Shown here: piece after piece, positions 35,903-44,888 of the stretch
How positions within the stretch are numbered: the stretch's first letter is position 1
Layout of the letters: every line of letters starts with the position of its first letter
Made by a program: the position numbers and the translations under genes
DNA from: Hydrogenophaga sp. SL48
GTDB lineage: Bacteria > Pseudomonadota > Gammaproteobacteria > Burkholderiales > Burkholderiaceae_C
DNA: 64,000 bases
NCBI RefSeq assembly: GCF_021729865.1
Contig: NZ_CP063400.1
Span: 1,178,001-1,242,000, forward strand
Direction: 5' to 3'
Notes under the pieces: generated by a model
What the model was told of the DNA's origin: nothing
Database searches by the model: none
Seen by the model: only the letters and a program-made list of their open reading frames with translations

Positions 35903-36576
35903 AAGGAGCACAAAGTCGGGAGCGCGTTGTTACAACGGCTTTGCGTCTGTTCCATGAACGGGGTTATGCCAGCACGTCTCTGTCCGATGTTGCCAAGGAG
36001 GCCGGCCTCCTCAAAGGCAACCTGGCCTACTACTTCAAGACAAAACCTGACCTGCTGGCGGCGGTGACCGAGGCGCGCCAGCGGGCGCTGGGGCTGGCCC
36101 TGTCAGGTGAGGGAGATGCGGGTACACATCTCTCGGACGCATTGAACGCCCCCCCGCTGGAGGTCATTGGGCGACTGCTGGACCATGTAGAGGCCTCGGC
36201 AGAGGAACTGGCCATGAGGGGCTGCCCGCTGGGCAGCCTGAGCACGGAACTCGGAAAGCGCAGCGAAGACGACCTGCATCCCCAGGCAGCGGTTCTGCTC
36301 ACTGGCTTGCTTGAGTGGCTGCAGGTGCAGTTTGAGCGTTCATGCACCGCAGTCGATGCGGCACGCCACGCGGAGCACGTGATGACCTGTCTTCAAGGCG
36401 CAGCCGTGGTGGCTCAGGCGACCCGAGATCCCGGGGTCGTCATGAGGCAGGTGGATGGTGTGCGCCAGTGGTTGGCTCGCGATGTGTTCGTGAATGGGCG
36501 CGCCACAGGGGCTGCGGCAGTTGCCCGGCCAGCGTCGGCCGGAGCGCTTGCTGCCCGTTCAAAGAATGGGAAGTAG
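35899..36576 (+). CDS. TetR/AcrR-family transcriptional regulator
   Basis: 225 aa. The N-terminal TetR helix-turn-helix is clear (RVVTTALRLFHERGYASTSL, SDVAKEAGLLKGNLAYYFKTKPDLL). The ligand domain has MRGCPLGSLSTELGK, seen in several redox or quinone-responsive TetR proteins. It probably represses its own operon through the palindrome at 35303-35326. The C-terminal about 35 residues are Ala/Arg-rich. Confidence 0.9.
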   Translation: MKGAQSRERVVTTALRLFHERGYASTSLSDVAKEAGLLKGNLAYYFKTKPDLLAAVTEARQRALGLALSGEGDAGTHLSDALNAPPLEVIGRLLDHVEASAEELAMRGCPLGSLSTELGKRSEDDLHPQAAVLLTGLLEWLQVQFERSCTAVDAARHAEHVMTCLQGAAVVAQATRDPGVVMRQVDGVRQWLARDVFVNGRATGAAAVARPASAGALAARSKNGK

Positions 36577-36807
36577 CCAAGGGCAGCTGCGAGGGGCGTT
36601 GCCATCGCGGGCAGGTGAATTTTGAGGCGTTGATCAGAGATCTTGCCAACATGGGGCATGTCAAGTCCATGGCGAACGCCGGGAGATGGCGCACCGATCT
36701 CCCCTCCCACGTCAACGTCGAGCAGAAATCGGGGAGGCTGCTCAGGCCGTGGGCCGCGGCCCCTGTTCTTGTTGCCCTGGTTCGCTGCTTGGCCCGCCCG
36801 GGCCCGC

Positions 36808-38340
36808 TCACGAACTGGTGAGCCGGAAGATGGCCACTGCGCCCACCAGCTGCTGCGCCTGGGTCTTCAGGCTCGACGCAGCGGCCGCGCTTTCTTCAAC
36901 CAGAGCCGCGTTTTGCTGCGTGGCCTGGTCCATCTGGGTGACGGCGTTGCCCACCTGAGCCACACCATCGCTCTGCTCGGTGGACGCGGCACTGATTTCG
37001 CCCATGATGTCCGTGACCCTGCGGATGGAGCCCACGATTTCGGACATGCGCTGGCCGGCTTCGTCGACCTGAACAGTGCCCTGCTCAACGCGCTCCACAC
37101 TGTCGCCGATCAGGCGCTTGATTTCTTTGGCCGCTTCGGCGCTGCGTTGCGCAAGGTTGCGCACTTCACCGGCCACGACTGCAAAGCCGCGGCCCTGCTC
37201 GCCAGCGCGAGCGGCTTCCACCGCAGCGTTGAGCGCCAGGATATTGGTCTGGAATGAAATGCCGTCGATCACGCCGATGATGTCGGCGATCTTCTTGCTG
37301 CTGTCGTTGATGCCCTTCATGGTCTGGACCACCTGGCCCACCACGTCGCCGCCCTTGGTTGCCAGTTCGCTGGCGCCCTGGGCCAGCTGGTTGGCCTGGC
37401 GGGCGTTGTCCGCGTTCTGCCGCACGGTGGAGCTCAGCTCTTCCATGGAGGCCGCCGTTTCCTGCAACGCCGAGGCTTGCTGTTCGGTGCGCTGGCTGAG
37501 GTCCTGGTTGCCCTGCGCAATCTGTGCGCTGGCCGTTGCCACACTCTCAGAGTTCTCGCGCACCACGCGAACCACTGCCGAGAGCTTGTCCTGCATCACG
37601 TGCATGGCCTGCAGCAGTTGTGCAATCTCGTCCTTGCCTTGGATGTCGACCTGCGCAGTGAGATCACCCTCGGCAACTTGGCGAGCCAGGTGCACGGCAC
37701 GGTCAATCGGCCTGACGATGCTGCGGCTGAACAGCACACCGCCCAGCACGCCGACAACACCCACCACTGCCATCAGCGCAAGGCTGATGGTGGTGGCGCG
37801 TTCGGCGCTGGCTTCGGCTGCCTGAGCCAGAGCCGCGCTGTCGTCGGCGATTTTTTTCACCGCAGCGTCGAGCAGGCGAGCGGGTTCGCGGTCCATGCCA
37901 CTGACCGCTTTATCGCCCACGGCGTGGTCGAAATCCGAGGTCTTGAATGTCTCGAAGGCGGCACGGTAGCTCTGGCCCATGGTGAGGTGGGCCGCCGCAA
38001 ACTGCTTCACCAGGTCCTGCGCTTCACCCGCCGGGAGCCCCTCGATGAGCTGCTTCGATCCTTTCGCCATTTCGCCCTCGATCTTGTTGAAGGCCGTCCA
38101 GTACCGGTCCAGCTGGGCCGGATCTTTACCGCGCAACAGCGAGTTTTTCCACTCCTGCACCTGGGTTTTGAACTGAATCAGCAGGTGGCTCACCGCAGCG
38201 GCATTCTGGTGGCTTTGGTGCACCTCTGTCTCGAAGGTCTTGATGGACTGGTTGAGGCTGTTGATACCAAACAGCGCGGCCCCGATCACGAGGGCCATGG
38301 CCGCAGCGAAGGCCAGGGGGAGTTTGAGCGAGAGTTTCAT
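36808..38340 (-). CDS. methyl-accepting chemotaxis protein
   Basis: 510 aa from ATG 38340 ([17 protein letters not shown]); a GTG at 38373 would add 11 residues. First membrane helix at about 7-27, a periplasmic four-helix-bundle-like sensor domain of about 160 residues, second helix ([20 protein letters not shown]), then HAMP. The cytoplasmic signalling domain has the conserved hairpin tip ([40 protein letters not shown]). No C-terminal CheR-binding pentapeptide is visible. It stands alone, without che genes nearby; the ligand is unknown. Confidence 0.94.
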   Translation of the reverse strand: MKLSLKLPLAFAAAMALVIGAALFGINSLNQSIKTFETEVHQSHQNAAAVSHLLIQFKTQVQEWKNSLLRGKDPAQLDRYWTAFNKIEGEMAKGSKQLIEGLPAGEAQDLVKQFAAAHLTMGQSYRAAFETFKTSDFDHAVGDKAVSGMDREPARLLDAAVKKIADDSAALAQAAEASAERATTISLALMAVVGVVGVLGGVLFSRSIVRPIDRAVHLARQVAEGDLTAQVDIQGKDEIAQLLQAMHVMQDKLSAVVRVVRENSESVATASAQIAQGNQDLSQRTEQQASALQETAASMEELSSTVRQNADNARQANQLAQGASELATKGGDVVGQVVQTMKGINDSSKKIADIIGVIDGISFQTNILALNAAVEAARAGEQGRGFAVVAGEVRNLAQRSAEAAKEIKRLIGDSVERVEQGTVQVDEAGQRMSEIVGSIRRVTDIMGEISAASTEQSDGVAQVGNAVTQMDQATQQNAALVEESAAAASSLKTQAQQLVGAVAIFRLTSS

Positions 38341-38583
38341 GGAAGAGGGGAGCGGGCTGGGCCGGTTCGGCACCAGGAGCGCTGTACAAAAAGGGCAAGA
38401 TGACTTCCGGGGATATCGGCTGCAACAACAGCCAACTGAAGCATCAAATTTTCCCGACCAACCACTCGTTCTGGTGCTCCCGGTCGGCGATCACCACGCA
38501 CCGCCGGCCCGTGATGAAGGTGGCCGGACATGCAGAGCCTGTGGGGTTTGCCCAGCCCGGTCACATCCTGTATGAGCAGGATT

Positions 38584-40116
38584 TCAATGTTTCCTGTTTT
38601 TTGAGGTGGTGTCTCGTGTCTGCTGGCCCACCGCCACCCCTCGCAGGAATTCCACCAATCGGGGGTCTGCACCCACCTCACCAGCCAGCGTGCTGGCGCG
38701 TGCGATATCGCGTGACGCGCCTAGGGCGGCTTGCCATCGGGTGCCTTCCTGGGCCCATCGCCACCCGCGTTGTTTGGGGAGGAAGCCCTGCAGAGCTTCG
38801 GCGCTGTACCTCAACCGCTTGGCGAGAATGCGCGCACTGTGCTGGCTTTCGAGATGGTCGAGATCATGGGTCGCGGTTTTCAGCCGCCTGCGCAGATGAT
38901 CCAGTCGGCGGCGAGCCCAGTCCTGCAGGGGCCGCTGCGGTATGTTCGCCAACGGTGGCCAAGCTGTCACGGTCGACAAGTCGGTCAGCCATTCGAGGGT
39001 GGACAACAGCGCCTGACCGACTTCTGGGGTTTGAAGTGCAAGGCGTACGGCTCCTCGATGCTGGTGTGCCGCTTGCTCCATGGCTTGCAACATCGATGCC
39101 CAGTGTGCCTGGCGGTCCGCCTCGCCCTCCGTGAAAAGATGCTGGAGCCCTGGCAGGGTCTCGGTCAGGGCGACATCGCAGTCGCGCAGTTCCCCCAGAG
39201 AACGCAGCAGTGACGCAAGGGGTTTCCAGGACGGCGCCGAATCAGATGGCAGCACTGTCTTGAACAGTCGGACGCCACTTTTGAAACGCCGCCATCCGAC
39301 ACGTGCCTGATGGACCACCTCGGGGTCGTCTGAGCGCTGCAACAACACCAGGTTGGCGGTGAAGTGCCCCAGCATCTCGGTCAGCAAGACGCCGGCGGCC
39401 CGCCGCAAGGGCGTGCTTTTCTTGAGGCTGGGTGGTTGCGCTGTCCACGGTGTGTCACGGGAACCCTGGTCCAGAGCGTGACCCTGATCGCATTGGGTCA
39501 TGGGTGATGGAAACAGCGCCAGCGTCCGCGCGATTTGCATGGCGAGTTCGAACAGCACCACCGGCAGGCCAGCCAGCAACTCCAGTTCCAGTTCGCACAC
39601 AGGGATGCGCTGGTCACCCGCTGTGAGGTGGCCGATCTTCAGTGTCACTTCGATGTGGGTGCCATCTCGCCGGCGGATCGTCCAACGGGTTCTCTCCGTG
39701 CTCGTCGCACAGCAGGGAGTCAGCGCTTGCAACGTCATTCCATCAACGTCGATGCGGGAGCTCGGGAATGACGGGGGGAGGGCGCTGCGCTCCGGGGCGA
39801 CGGTGCTGAGCGGTGACGCCCATGCCTCACAGTGGCTCAGCGCGCCGGACCCCGGTTTCTCCACCTCGAGGATCTGCTGCCACAGCACTTGCCCTCCGAG
39901 ATCATTCCGCAGGGTCCGCCAAGTGATGCGCTGTTGGTGCAGGCGTCGATCAGGCGTGTCGTGAAAGACCTCATCCACCTGCAAACGAGCGGGCCTGCGG
40001 CGCACCAGCGGCGGCGTTCGGGCCAGCTTCTGGACCCAACCTGCCGGATCCTCGGTGGGCAGTGCGAGCCGGAGTGCCGTGCGGATCGAGTGGTGGTTGG
40101 GATCGTTGTGTTTCAT
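38584..40116 (-). CDS. CYTH-like and CHAD domain protein
   Basis: 510 aa from ATG 40116; a longer frame to 40203 exists. N-terminal about 200 residues are CYTH-like (VDEVFHDTPDRRLHQQRITWR, HIEVTLKIGHLTAGDQRIPVCELELELLAG), but the usual EIELK start is replaced by TALRLALP. From about 245 a CHAD domain follows (VVHQARVGWRRFKSGVRLFK, LGELRDCDVAL, SARILAKRLRYSAEALQ) with many conserved His/Arg/Lys for polyphosphate contact. CHAD proteins bind polyphosphate granules. The triphosphatase activity of the CYTH half is doubtful. Confidence 0.85.
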   Translation of the reverse strand: MKHNDPNHHSIRTALRLALPTEDPAGWVQKLARTPPLVRRRPARLQVDEVFHDTPDRRLHQQRITWRTLRNDLGGQVLWQQILEVEKPGSGALSHCEAWASPLSTVAPERSALPPSFPSSRIDVDGMTLQALTPCCATSTERTRWTIRRRDGTHIEVTLKIGHLTAGDQRIPVCELELELLAGLPVVLFELAMQIARTLALFPSPMTQCDQGHALDQGSRDTPWTAQPPSLKKSTPLRRAAGVLLTEMLGHFTANLVLLQRSDDPEVVHQARVGWRRFKSGVRLFKTVLPSDSAPSWKPLASLLRSLGELRDCDVALTETLPGLQHLFTEGEADRQAHWASMLQAMEQAAHQHRGAVRLALQTPEVGQALLSTLEWLTDLSTVTAWPPLANIPQRPLQDWARRRLDHLRRRLKTATHDLDHLESQHSARILAKRLRYSAEALQGFLPKQRGWRWAQEGTRWQAALGASRDIARASTLAGEVGADPRLVEFLRGVAVGQQTRDTTSKNRKH

Positions 40117-40264
40117 GGGAAGCGGTCCCGGAATCAAACCATCAAGAACCAGATGCACAAAATGCGTGGGTGACATCTTCTGGTGGGCGCACCGTGACCT
40201 CACAGTCTGTGGCCAGTCGACGTCGTTCGAGCGACAGCGACCCTCGCAGTTGCTCGGTCCGGTT

Positions 40265-40720
40265 TCAGCTGGACAGCACGGTCCTCATGCGCTTCAGATC
40301 TCGCCGGTATTTGCCCGCCAGTGCGACTTTTTGCTTCTCTGTCAGGATTTTCCCCGCCTGCTGAAAAAAGCCGCGTTCTTCCTCCTTCAAGTGGTGGCGA
40401 ACCACCCGGCTGAGTTCGACCGTTTTTCTTTGCCATTCGGCCGAGGATTTGTCATTGATCGACATGTCTTCCAACATCTCCTCGATCTCGTGATGCTCCG
40501 ACAAGGCATGTCGAGAGGGCGTCAAACCGTTGTCGTCCATCAGGATGGGGCAGTAAAGGTAGCGCTCCTCAGCGGCCGCGTGGGCCTCCAGTTCCATCTT
40601 GAGCTCCATGAAGGCCGCCTCCTTGGCTGCCGTGCCCGACTTGGAACGGACCAGTCGGGTGCAAAGCTGGCGCTGGATGTCGTGGCTTTCCCGGAGGGCT
40701 TCAAAAATCGTGGTCGGCAT
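40265..40720 (-). CDS. hemerythrin (HHE) domain protein
   Basis: 151 aa from ATG 40720, with GGAG at 7 nt. Four-helix hemerythrin-like bundle: first-helix ligand His13 (LRESHDIQRQL), EAHAAAEERYLYCPIL (His48/Glu52), SEHHEIEEML and VVRHHLKEEERGFF, then a basic KRMRTVLSS end. It likely binds a di-iron centre and acts in O2 or nitrosative/oxidative stress handling in the cytoplasm. It is divergent from the reductase/TetR cassette that follows. Confidence 0.88.
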   Translation of the reverse strand: MPTTIFEALRESHDIQRQLCTRLVRSKSGTAAKEAAFMELKMELEAHAAAEERYLYCPILMDDNGLTPSRHALSEHHEIEEMLEDMSINDKSSAEWQRKTVELSRVVRHHLKEEERGFFQQAGKILTEKQKVALAGKYRRDLKRMRTVLSS

Positions 40721-40942
40721 AGGGGTCTCCTGGTTCAAGGGCTGTACCGTCTTGCTTCCTGATGGACCTTGACGCGCTGCGGTGGTTTGGTGTGGCGGCG
40801 GCCGAGGTCCGGCCGATCGTACTTCGGATGTACCGGTCGCAGCGGACCGTCGGCAAGCTCCGCCAGGCCCTGAGCCGCCGCTTCTTTCTCTGGTGCCCGT
40901 TCACGGCGGGAGTGCAGGTGGGCTCTGTCGACGGTCCATGCC

Positions 40943-40963
40943 TATAAAATATACGTTGTATAT
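40943..40963 (+). promoter_or_regulatory. promoter -10 with TetR-type palindrome
   Basis: TATAAA (40943-40948) is directly followed by ATATAC-GTT-GTATAT (40949-40963), a palindrome ending 2 bp before the GGAG of the reductase gene. A repressor bound here would block both transcription start and the ribosome site. The downstream TetR gene is the natural candidate. I see no strong -35. Confidence 0.6.
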
Positions 40964-40975
40964 ATGGAGATTTTG

Positions 40976-41512
40976 ATGCCCACTGCACATGTATTCATCG
41001 CCACCAGCCTGGATGGCTTCATCGCCCGTGCCGATGGCGACATCGGCTGGCTTTTGGAGCGCGATGATCCGACGGAGGATCATGGTTACTCGGCCTTCAT
41101 CGCCGACAAGGACCTGATCGTGATGGGGCGGGGGAGCTATGAAAAGGCGCTGACCTTTGGCGAATGGCCGTATGACCTGCCCGTGCTGGTGCTGTCCAAA
41201 CAGTTGGCCGATGCGCCGGTGCCCGAAGCATTGAAGGACAAGCTGCGTTTCTCCAACCGCACACCCCAGGACACGATGGACGACCTGGCGAGGCAGGGCG
41301 TGCGTCGGGTCTATGTCGATGGCGGGCGACTGGTGCAGTCATTCCTGCGTGATGGGTTGATCGACGATCTGGTCATCACCAGTGTTCCCGTGCTGATCGG
41401 CTCGGGTCGGCCGCTCTTCGGGGCGTTGCTGCAGGACATCGATCTGAAATTGGTGTCCAGCCGCAGTTTCCCGTCGGGCCTGGTGCAGTCCAGCTATCGG
41501 CTCGTCCCATGA
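40976..41512 (+). CDS. dihydrofolate reductase-family protein (RibD C-terminal-like)
   Basis: 178 aa from ATG 40976, which has GGAG at 6 nt; an ATG at 40964 lies inside the palindrome region and lacks one. DHFR/RibD-C fold: AHVFIATSLDGFIARADGDI, VMGRGSYEKAL, VRRVYVDGGRLVQSFLRDGLIDDLVITSVPVLIGSGRPLF. It is an NAD(P)H-dependent reductase of the YyaP/YwjB-like group with unknown substrate. ATGA overlap with its TetR partner. Confidence 0.87.
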   Translation: MPTAHVFIATSLDGFIARADGDIGWLLERDDPTEDHGYSAFIADKDLIVMGRGSYEKALTFGEWPYDLPVLVLSKQLADAPVPEALKDKLRFSNRTPQDTMDDLARQGVRRVYVDGGRLVQSFLRDGLIDDLVITSVPVLIGSGRPLFGALLQDIDLKLVSSRSFPSGLVQSSYRLVP

Positions 41513-42090
41513 CCCGCCCGCGTGGGCGTCCAGCCACGGGGGCGGGGGTGGCGCGGGACGATATCTTGACCACCGCGTTGGCTTTGCTGGATGAAGGCGG
41601 AGGGCAAGGGTTGACCATGCGTGCTCTGGCCGCCCGGCTGGGCGTGACCCCGATGAGCCTCTATCACCACGTGGGCGATCAGGTCGGGCTGCTGCGAGCG
41701 TTGTCCGACCGGGTCTACGCCGAGGTACTGGAGGGCCCTCGTGGTCCGGCGGACCCTCGGGCGGACATTCTGGCGCTGCTCATCCGCTATCACCAAGCCG
41801 TGGGCCGCCATCCCCAACTGACGCTGGCGATCTTTGCAATGCCCGAAGCTTTTGCAGGCGTGACGCGCCAGATCACCGATCGCCTCACCACACTGCTGAC
41901 AGAGCTCACCGCGGAGCCCATCCTGTGGCGCGACATTCTGGTTGACCATGCCCACGGCAGCGGTCTGTCCCTTGCATCGGCGCGAGGTGATCGCATGCAG
42001 GTTCAGGTCATGTTGGAGCAGTATCAACAGGCGCTCGACCGTCTTCTGGGGCGTTTGTTCTCAGCCCGCAGGACGGATGCCGGTTTCTGA
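41509..42090 (+). CDS. TetR-family regulator (TetR_C-type)
   Basis: 193 aa. The helix-turn-helix is clear (RDDILTTALALLDEGGGQGL, TMRALAARLGVTPMSLYHHV), followed by a C-terminal domain resembling that of tetracycline-repressor-type proteins (HPQLTLAIFAMPEAF). It overlaps the reductase gene by 4 bp and most likely controls it through the palindrome at 40949-40963. Confidence 0.88.
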   Translation: MTRPRGRPATGAGVARDDILTTALALLDEGGGQGLTMRALAARLGVTPMSLYHHVGDQVGLLRALSDRVYAEVLEGPRGPADPRADILALLIRYHQAVGRHPQLTLAIFAMPEAFAGVTRQITDRLTTLLTELTAEPILWRDILVDHAHGSGLSLASARGDRMQVQVMLEQYQQALDRLLGRLFSARRTDAGF

Positions 42091-42186
42091 CGAGGCACCT
42101 GCGGATCGGTTCACTGGCGACGAGGCGTCTGGTGTTTGCCGCAACGGACATCAGGAGGCCGCACGGGATGGACCGGACTTCCTGAA

Positions 42187-44499
42187 TCAACCGTCGAGTG
42201 CATCGCGCGCCTTGCGCCGCATCGGGTCGAACACCCATGTCAGACGGCCGACCTCTTCCTTGCCTTCATACAGCTGGCGCGCGACGATCGAGTGCTTGCC
42301 GCGCGCCTTCGAGTTGAGCCGGACGAGGAGCTTCATGTCGTGGCGTGCCTTGGCGTCGATCAGGCCCGGGCCGAAGCGGACATCGCCGATCTGGGGGAGC
42401 TTGGCGATGCCGCGCCCCCGACGGTGGTCGATCTTGACCAGTTCCACCTGTGCGTCCAGCGCACGCAGGATGCCAAGCGGGAGGTCGAGCAGCACCTCGG
42501 CGCGGCGCGGCAGATCCAGCCGCAGGTGCAGGGCGAACCGGCGCGCCTTGTCGGGGGCGCCGGGCACCAGCCAGTTGAGCGTGATCTGGGCTTCTGGGTC
42601 GCCTGGGTCGTTGTCGACGACGTTGAAATTGCGCCATGTGACGTTGTTGTTCTCCCGGATGAAGGTCCGGAAATTGTCGAAGTTCAGGAAATCTGCGGGC
42701 CCGGGCGCGGGGTCGTTGACCGTTCCGATCAGCCCGACGAAGCAGTAGTGGCCGGGCGCCGGGATCGCCGCAGACGGCCATGTCACGGCGTTCGACACCG
42801 TGAGCTGGTTGCCGGTGGGTACGTTGGGCATGTTGGTCGAACCGACGAACGTCCAGAGATCGGGCGTGACCAGCGTCGAAGCAGGCGACCAGAACAGATC
42901 GGCCTGGACGTTGGCCGCCGCCGCTCCGCCTCGGTTGCGCACGCGGACATACAGGAAGTTGTCCTGGCCGGCCTCGGCCTCAAAGCCGAGCGACGAACTG
43001 TTCTCCGTGCCGCTGCCTTCGCCGAACGATGCCTGCGGGTCGGCCACCGCCACGGGCCGAAGGATGATGTCCGGCGAGGCCGAGATCGCACCGTTGTGCG
43101 GGTCTCCGGTGTCGGCGACATGGTCGCGGATGTAGATGTCCGGGACGATGCCGAGCACGTTGTCGATGATGCCGCGCAGGTTCGGCATGACGCCCATGGC
43201 GGTCGCCTCTGCGGGAGCGCGCGGCGTGTTGAAGGTCGGGTCCGACAGGATCTGCCGCATCTGGCGCGGGCTGAGCCGGCCACCGGTCGCCGCCTGGTAG
43301 ATGCCCTGCACGCACAGCGCCGCACCCGCCACCATCGGCGAGGCGCCGGACGTGCCGCCAAAATTGTTCCGATAGATCGTCGTGGCGCCCGCCGCATCGG
43401 ATGAACAGGTGGTGATGTTGTGTCCCCAGCCGTAGCAGTCGATGCGCTGTCCGTGCGTCGAGTAGACAAGGCGGGTGTGTGGAGCGGCCGACGTTGCCGC
43501 CGCCACAATGATGGCACCGGAATCGAAGAAGTCCGGATTGGCGTTGTTGCGGAACAGGACGAGGTTGCCACCGGCGTCGGTGAATGTGTCCAGATTGGTC
43601 GCGGGCGCGCTGCCGTTGTTGGTGCCATTGCCGCCTGCCGCGACGACAACGATGCCGAGCGCCGTGGCGAGCCGGCACGCCTCGCGAACCGCTTCGACGA
43701 TCTCGCTCGGCCCGAGCATGGTCGGCACCGTGCCGGGCACGCCGTCCTGCGTTTCGAGCAGCATGACGTCGCCGAAATCAAGATTGTCGAGCACGTCGAC
43801 GATCGAATTGGCGAGGCTCGGATTGCGGGAAGCAACGAACACCGAAGCGATGTTGGGCGCGAAGCCGGTGCAACCGAGCGTGTTGTCGATCGCGCAGAGT
43901 TCTCCGAGCACCGCGGTGCCGTGACCGCGCGAACCATCGACGAGGACGCCGTTCAACTGGGTGATGCCGTGACCGGCGAGATCCTCATGGTTGAACGTCC
44001 AGCCCTGCTCGATGTCGATGACGCGCTGGCCTGCGCCGTCTCCTCCGGTGAAGGTCCAGGCATAGCGGGCGTCGAGACCTCCAGGCGCCGCGTCGAGATA
44101 GGTCTGGTTGGCCGAGAGGGGATCGTCCGCGTCGTTGACCAGCGGGTCGGGACCGGGGATCTCCACATCCGCCGACCGGATCGCAGAGGACGAGGAGAGC
44201 ATCTTCGCCAGCGCCAGCAGGTCGTCGGCCTTTTCCGCCTCGACATAGTGGAATGTGGTCAGGTCGGACGGGTTGTAGGACGGATCGCGCTCGACGGCGA
44301 GACGCTGCAGTTTCGGGAGCTTCTCGCGGGTCTTGTCGGAAAAGACCGGTTCGATGCGAACGGCACCGAAGGCGGCTTCGACGCGCTTCAGCGTGGCGGG
44401 ATCGCGCTCCTTCAGGTAGCCGACGGCATCTTCGTGCCTGCGGCTGTCGAAGCCTTCGTGAAAGCGGATGACGACGCGGGGTCTGGGCAGTTCGGTCAT
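42187..44499 (-). CDS. subtilisin-like S8 serine peptidase, leaderless
   Basis: 770 aa from ATG 44499 with AAAGGA at 9 nt. N-terminal region of about 110 residues may be a propeptide. Catalytic triad: Asp162 (RVIDIEQGW), His193 (SRGHGTAVLGE), Ser384 (GGTSGASPMVAG); oxyanion Asn291 (VVAAGGNG). After the protease (about residue 460) come beta-sandwich, CARDB-like segments (NFLYVRVRNRGGAAAANVQA) and a basic C-terminal domain (VGRLTWVFDPMRRKARDALDG). No signal peptide or membrane helix is seen, unusual for a subtilase. Neighbours are unrelated, consistent with an independent acquisition. Confidence 0.88.
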   Translation of the reverse strand: MTELPRPRVVIRFHEGFDSRRHEDAVGYLKERDPATLKRVEAAFGAVRIEPVFSDKTREKLPKLQRLAVERDPSYNPSDLTTFHYVEAEKADDLLALAKMLSSSSAIRSADVEIPGPDPLVNDADDPLSANQTYLDAAPGGLDARYAWTFTGGDGAGQRVIDIEQGWTFNHEDLAGHGITQLNGVLVDGSRGHGTAVLGELCAIDNTLGCTGFAPNIASVFVASRNPSLANSIVDVLDNLDFGDVMLLETQDGVPGTVPTMLGPSEIVEAVREACRLATALGIVVVAAGGNGTNNGSAPATNLDTFTDAGGNLVLFRNNANPDFFDSGAIIVAAATSAAPHTRLVYSTHGQRIDCYGWGHNITTCSSDAAGATTIYRNNFGGTSGASPMVAGAALCVQGIYQAATGGRLSPRQMRQILSDPTFNTPRAPAEATAMGVMPNLRGIIDNVLGIVPDIYIRDHVADTGDPHNGAISASPDIILRPVAVADPQASFGEGSGTENSSSLGFEAEAGQDNFLYVRVRNRGGAAAANVQADLFWSPASTLVTPDLWTFVGSTNMPNVPTGNQLTVSNAVTWPSAAIPAPGHYCFVGLIGTVNDPAPGPADFLNFDNFRTFIRENNNVTWRNFNVVDNDPGDPEAQITLNWLVPGAPDKARRFALHLRLDLPRRAEVLLDLPLGILRALDAQVELVKIDHRRGRGIAKLPQIGDVRFGPGLIDAKARHDMKLLVRLNSKARGKHSIVARQLYEGKEEVGRLTWVFDPMRRKARDALDG

Positions 44500-44888
44500 G
44501 GCGGTGGTCCTTTGCAACAGGGTTTTGCGGACAGAAAAAGACCCCCGGCGTTCCACCCATCGCTGGAAGGATGGCCTGCGCCGGTGGCGGGTTCTCTATG
44601 TGGGTTCTCTGGTGGCCATGGGGCTCAATGTGGGTGCTGGCGCGGAATGACGCATCACCCAGGCAAATGATGTTCAGGCGAACAGTGCTGCTGACAGGAC
44701 GCCAGGACGCCAGGCCGCCAGGCCGCCTGGGCGTGAGCAGGCGTCTCGGTGGCCTGGTCGGGCCGGCCTCGGTCGAGTGACGGTCCTGGACGACCAAGCG
44801 GGCGCTTGCGGTGTGTTTGAAGATCTGTGCGTTGGCGCACGAATATTTGAAGAGCCGACTTCTATGATGGAACTGGAACGGTGCTCTT
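44500..44888. other. 389-bp intergenic region with short tandem repeat
   Basis: No supportable ORF. At 44695-44726 four 8-bp units follow each other (CAGGACGC twice, then CAGGCCGC twice). This is a divergent region between the protease and the AsmA-like gene, so promoters for both must lie here, but I see no convincing pair of hexamers. Confidence 0.5.

Noticed and set aside
38400..38583. A minus-strand stretch resembling the first residues of ribosomal protein L9 (IEILLIQDVTGLGK)
   Set aside because: The similarity stops after about 14 residues, there is no start codon in place, and the frame continues as uncharacteristic sequence; likely chance. The gap otherwise holds only a short TCCTG/CAGGA hairpin.
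40762..40947. A 61-codon plus-strand frame between the hemerythrin and reductase genes
   Set aside because: No ribosome site or homology that I can recognise, and it overlaps the promoter and operator of the reductase gene.
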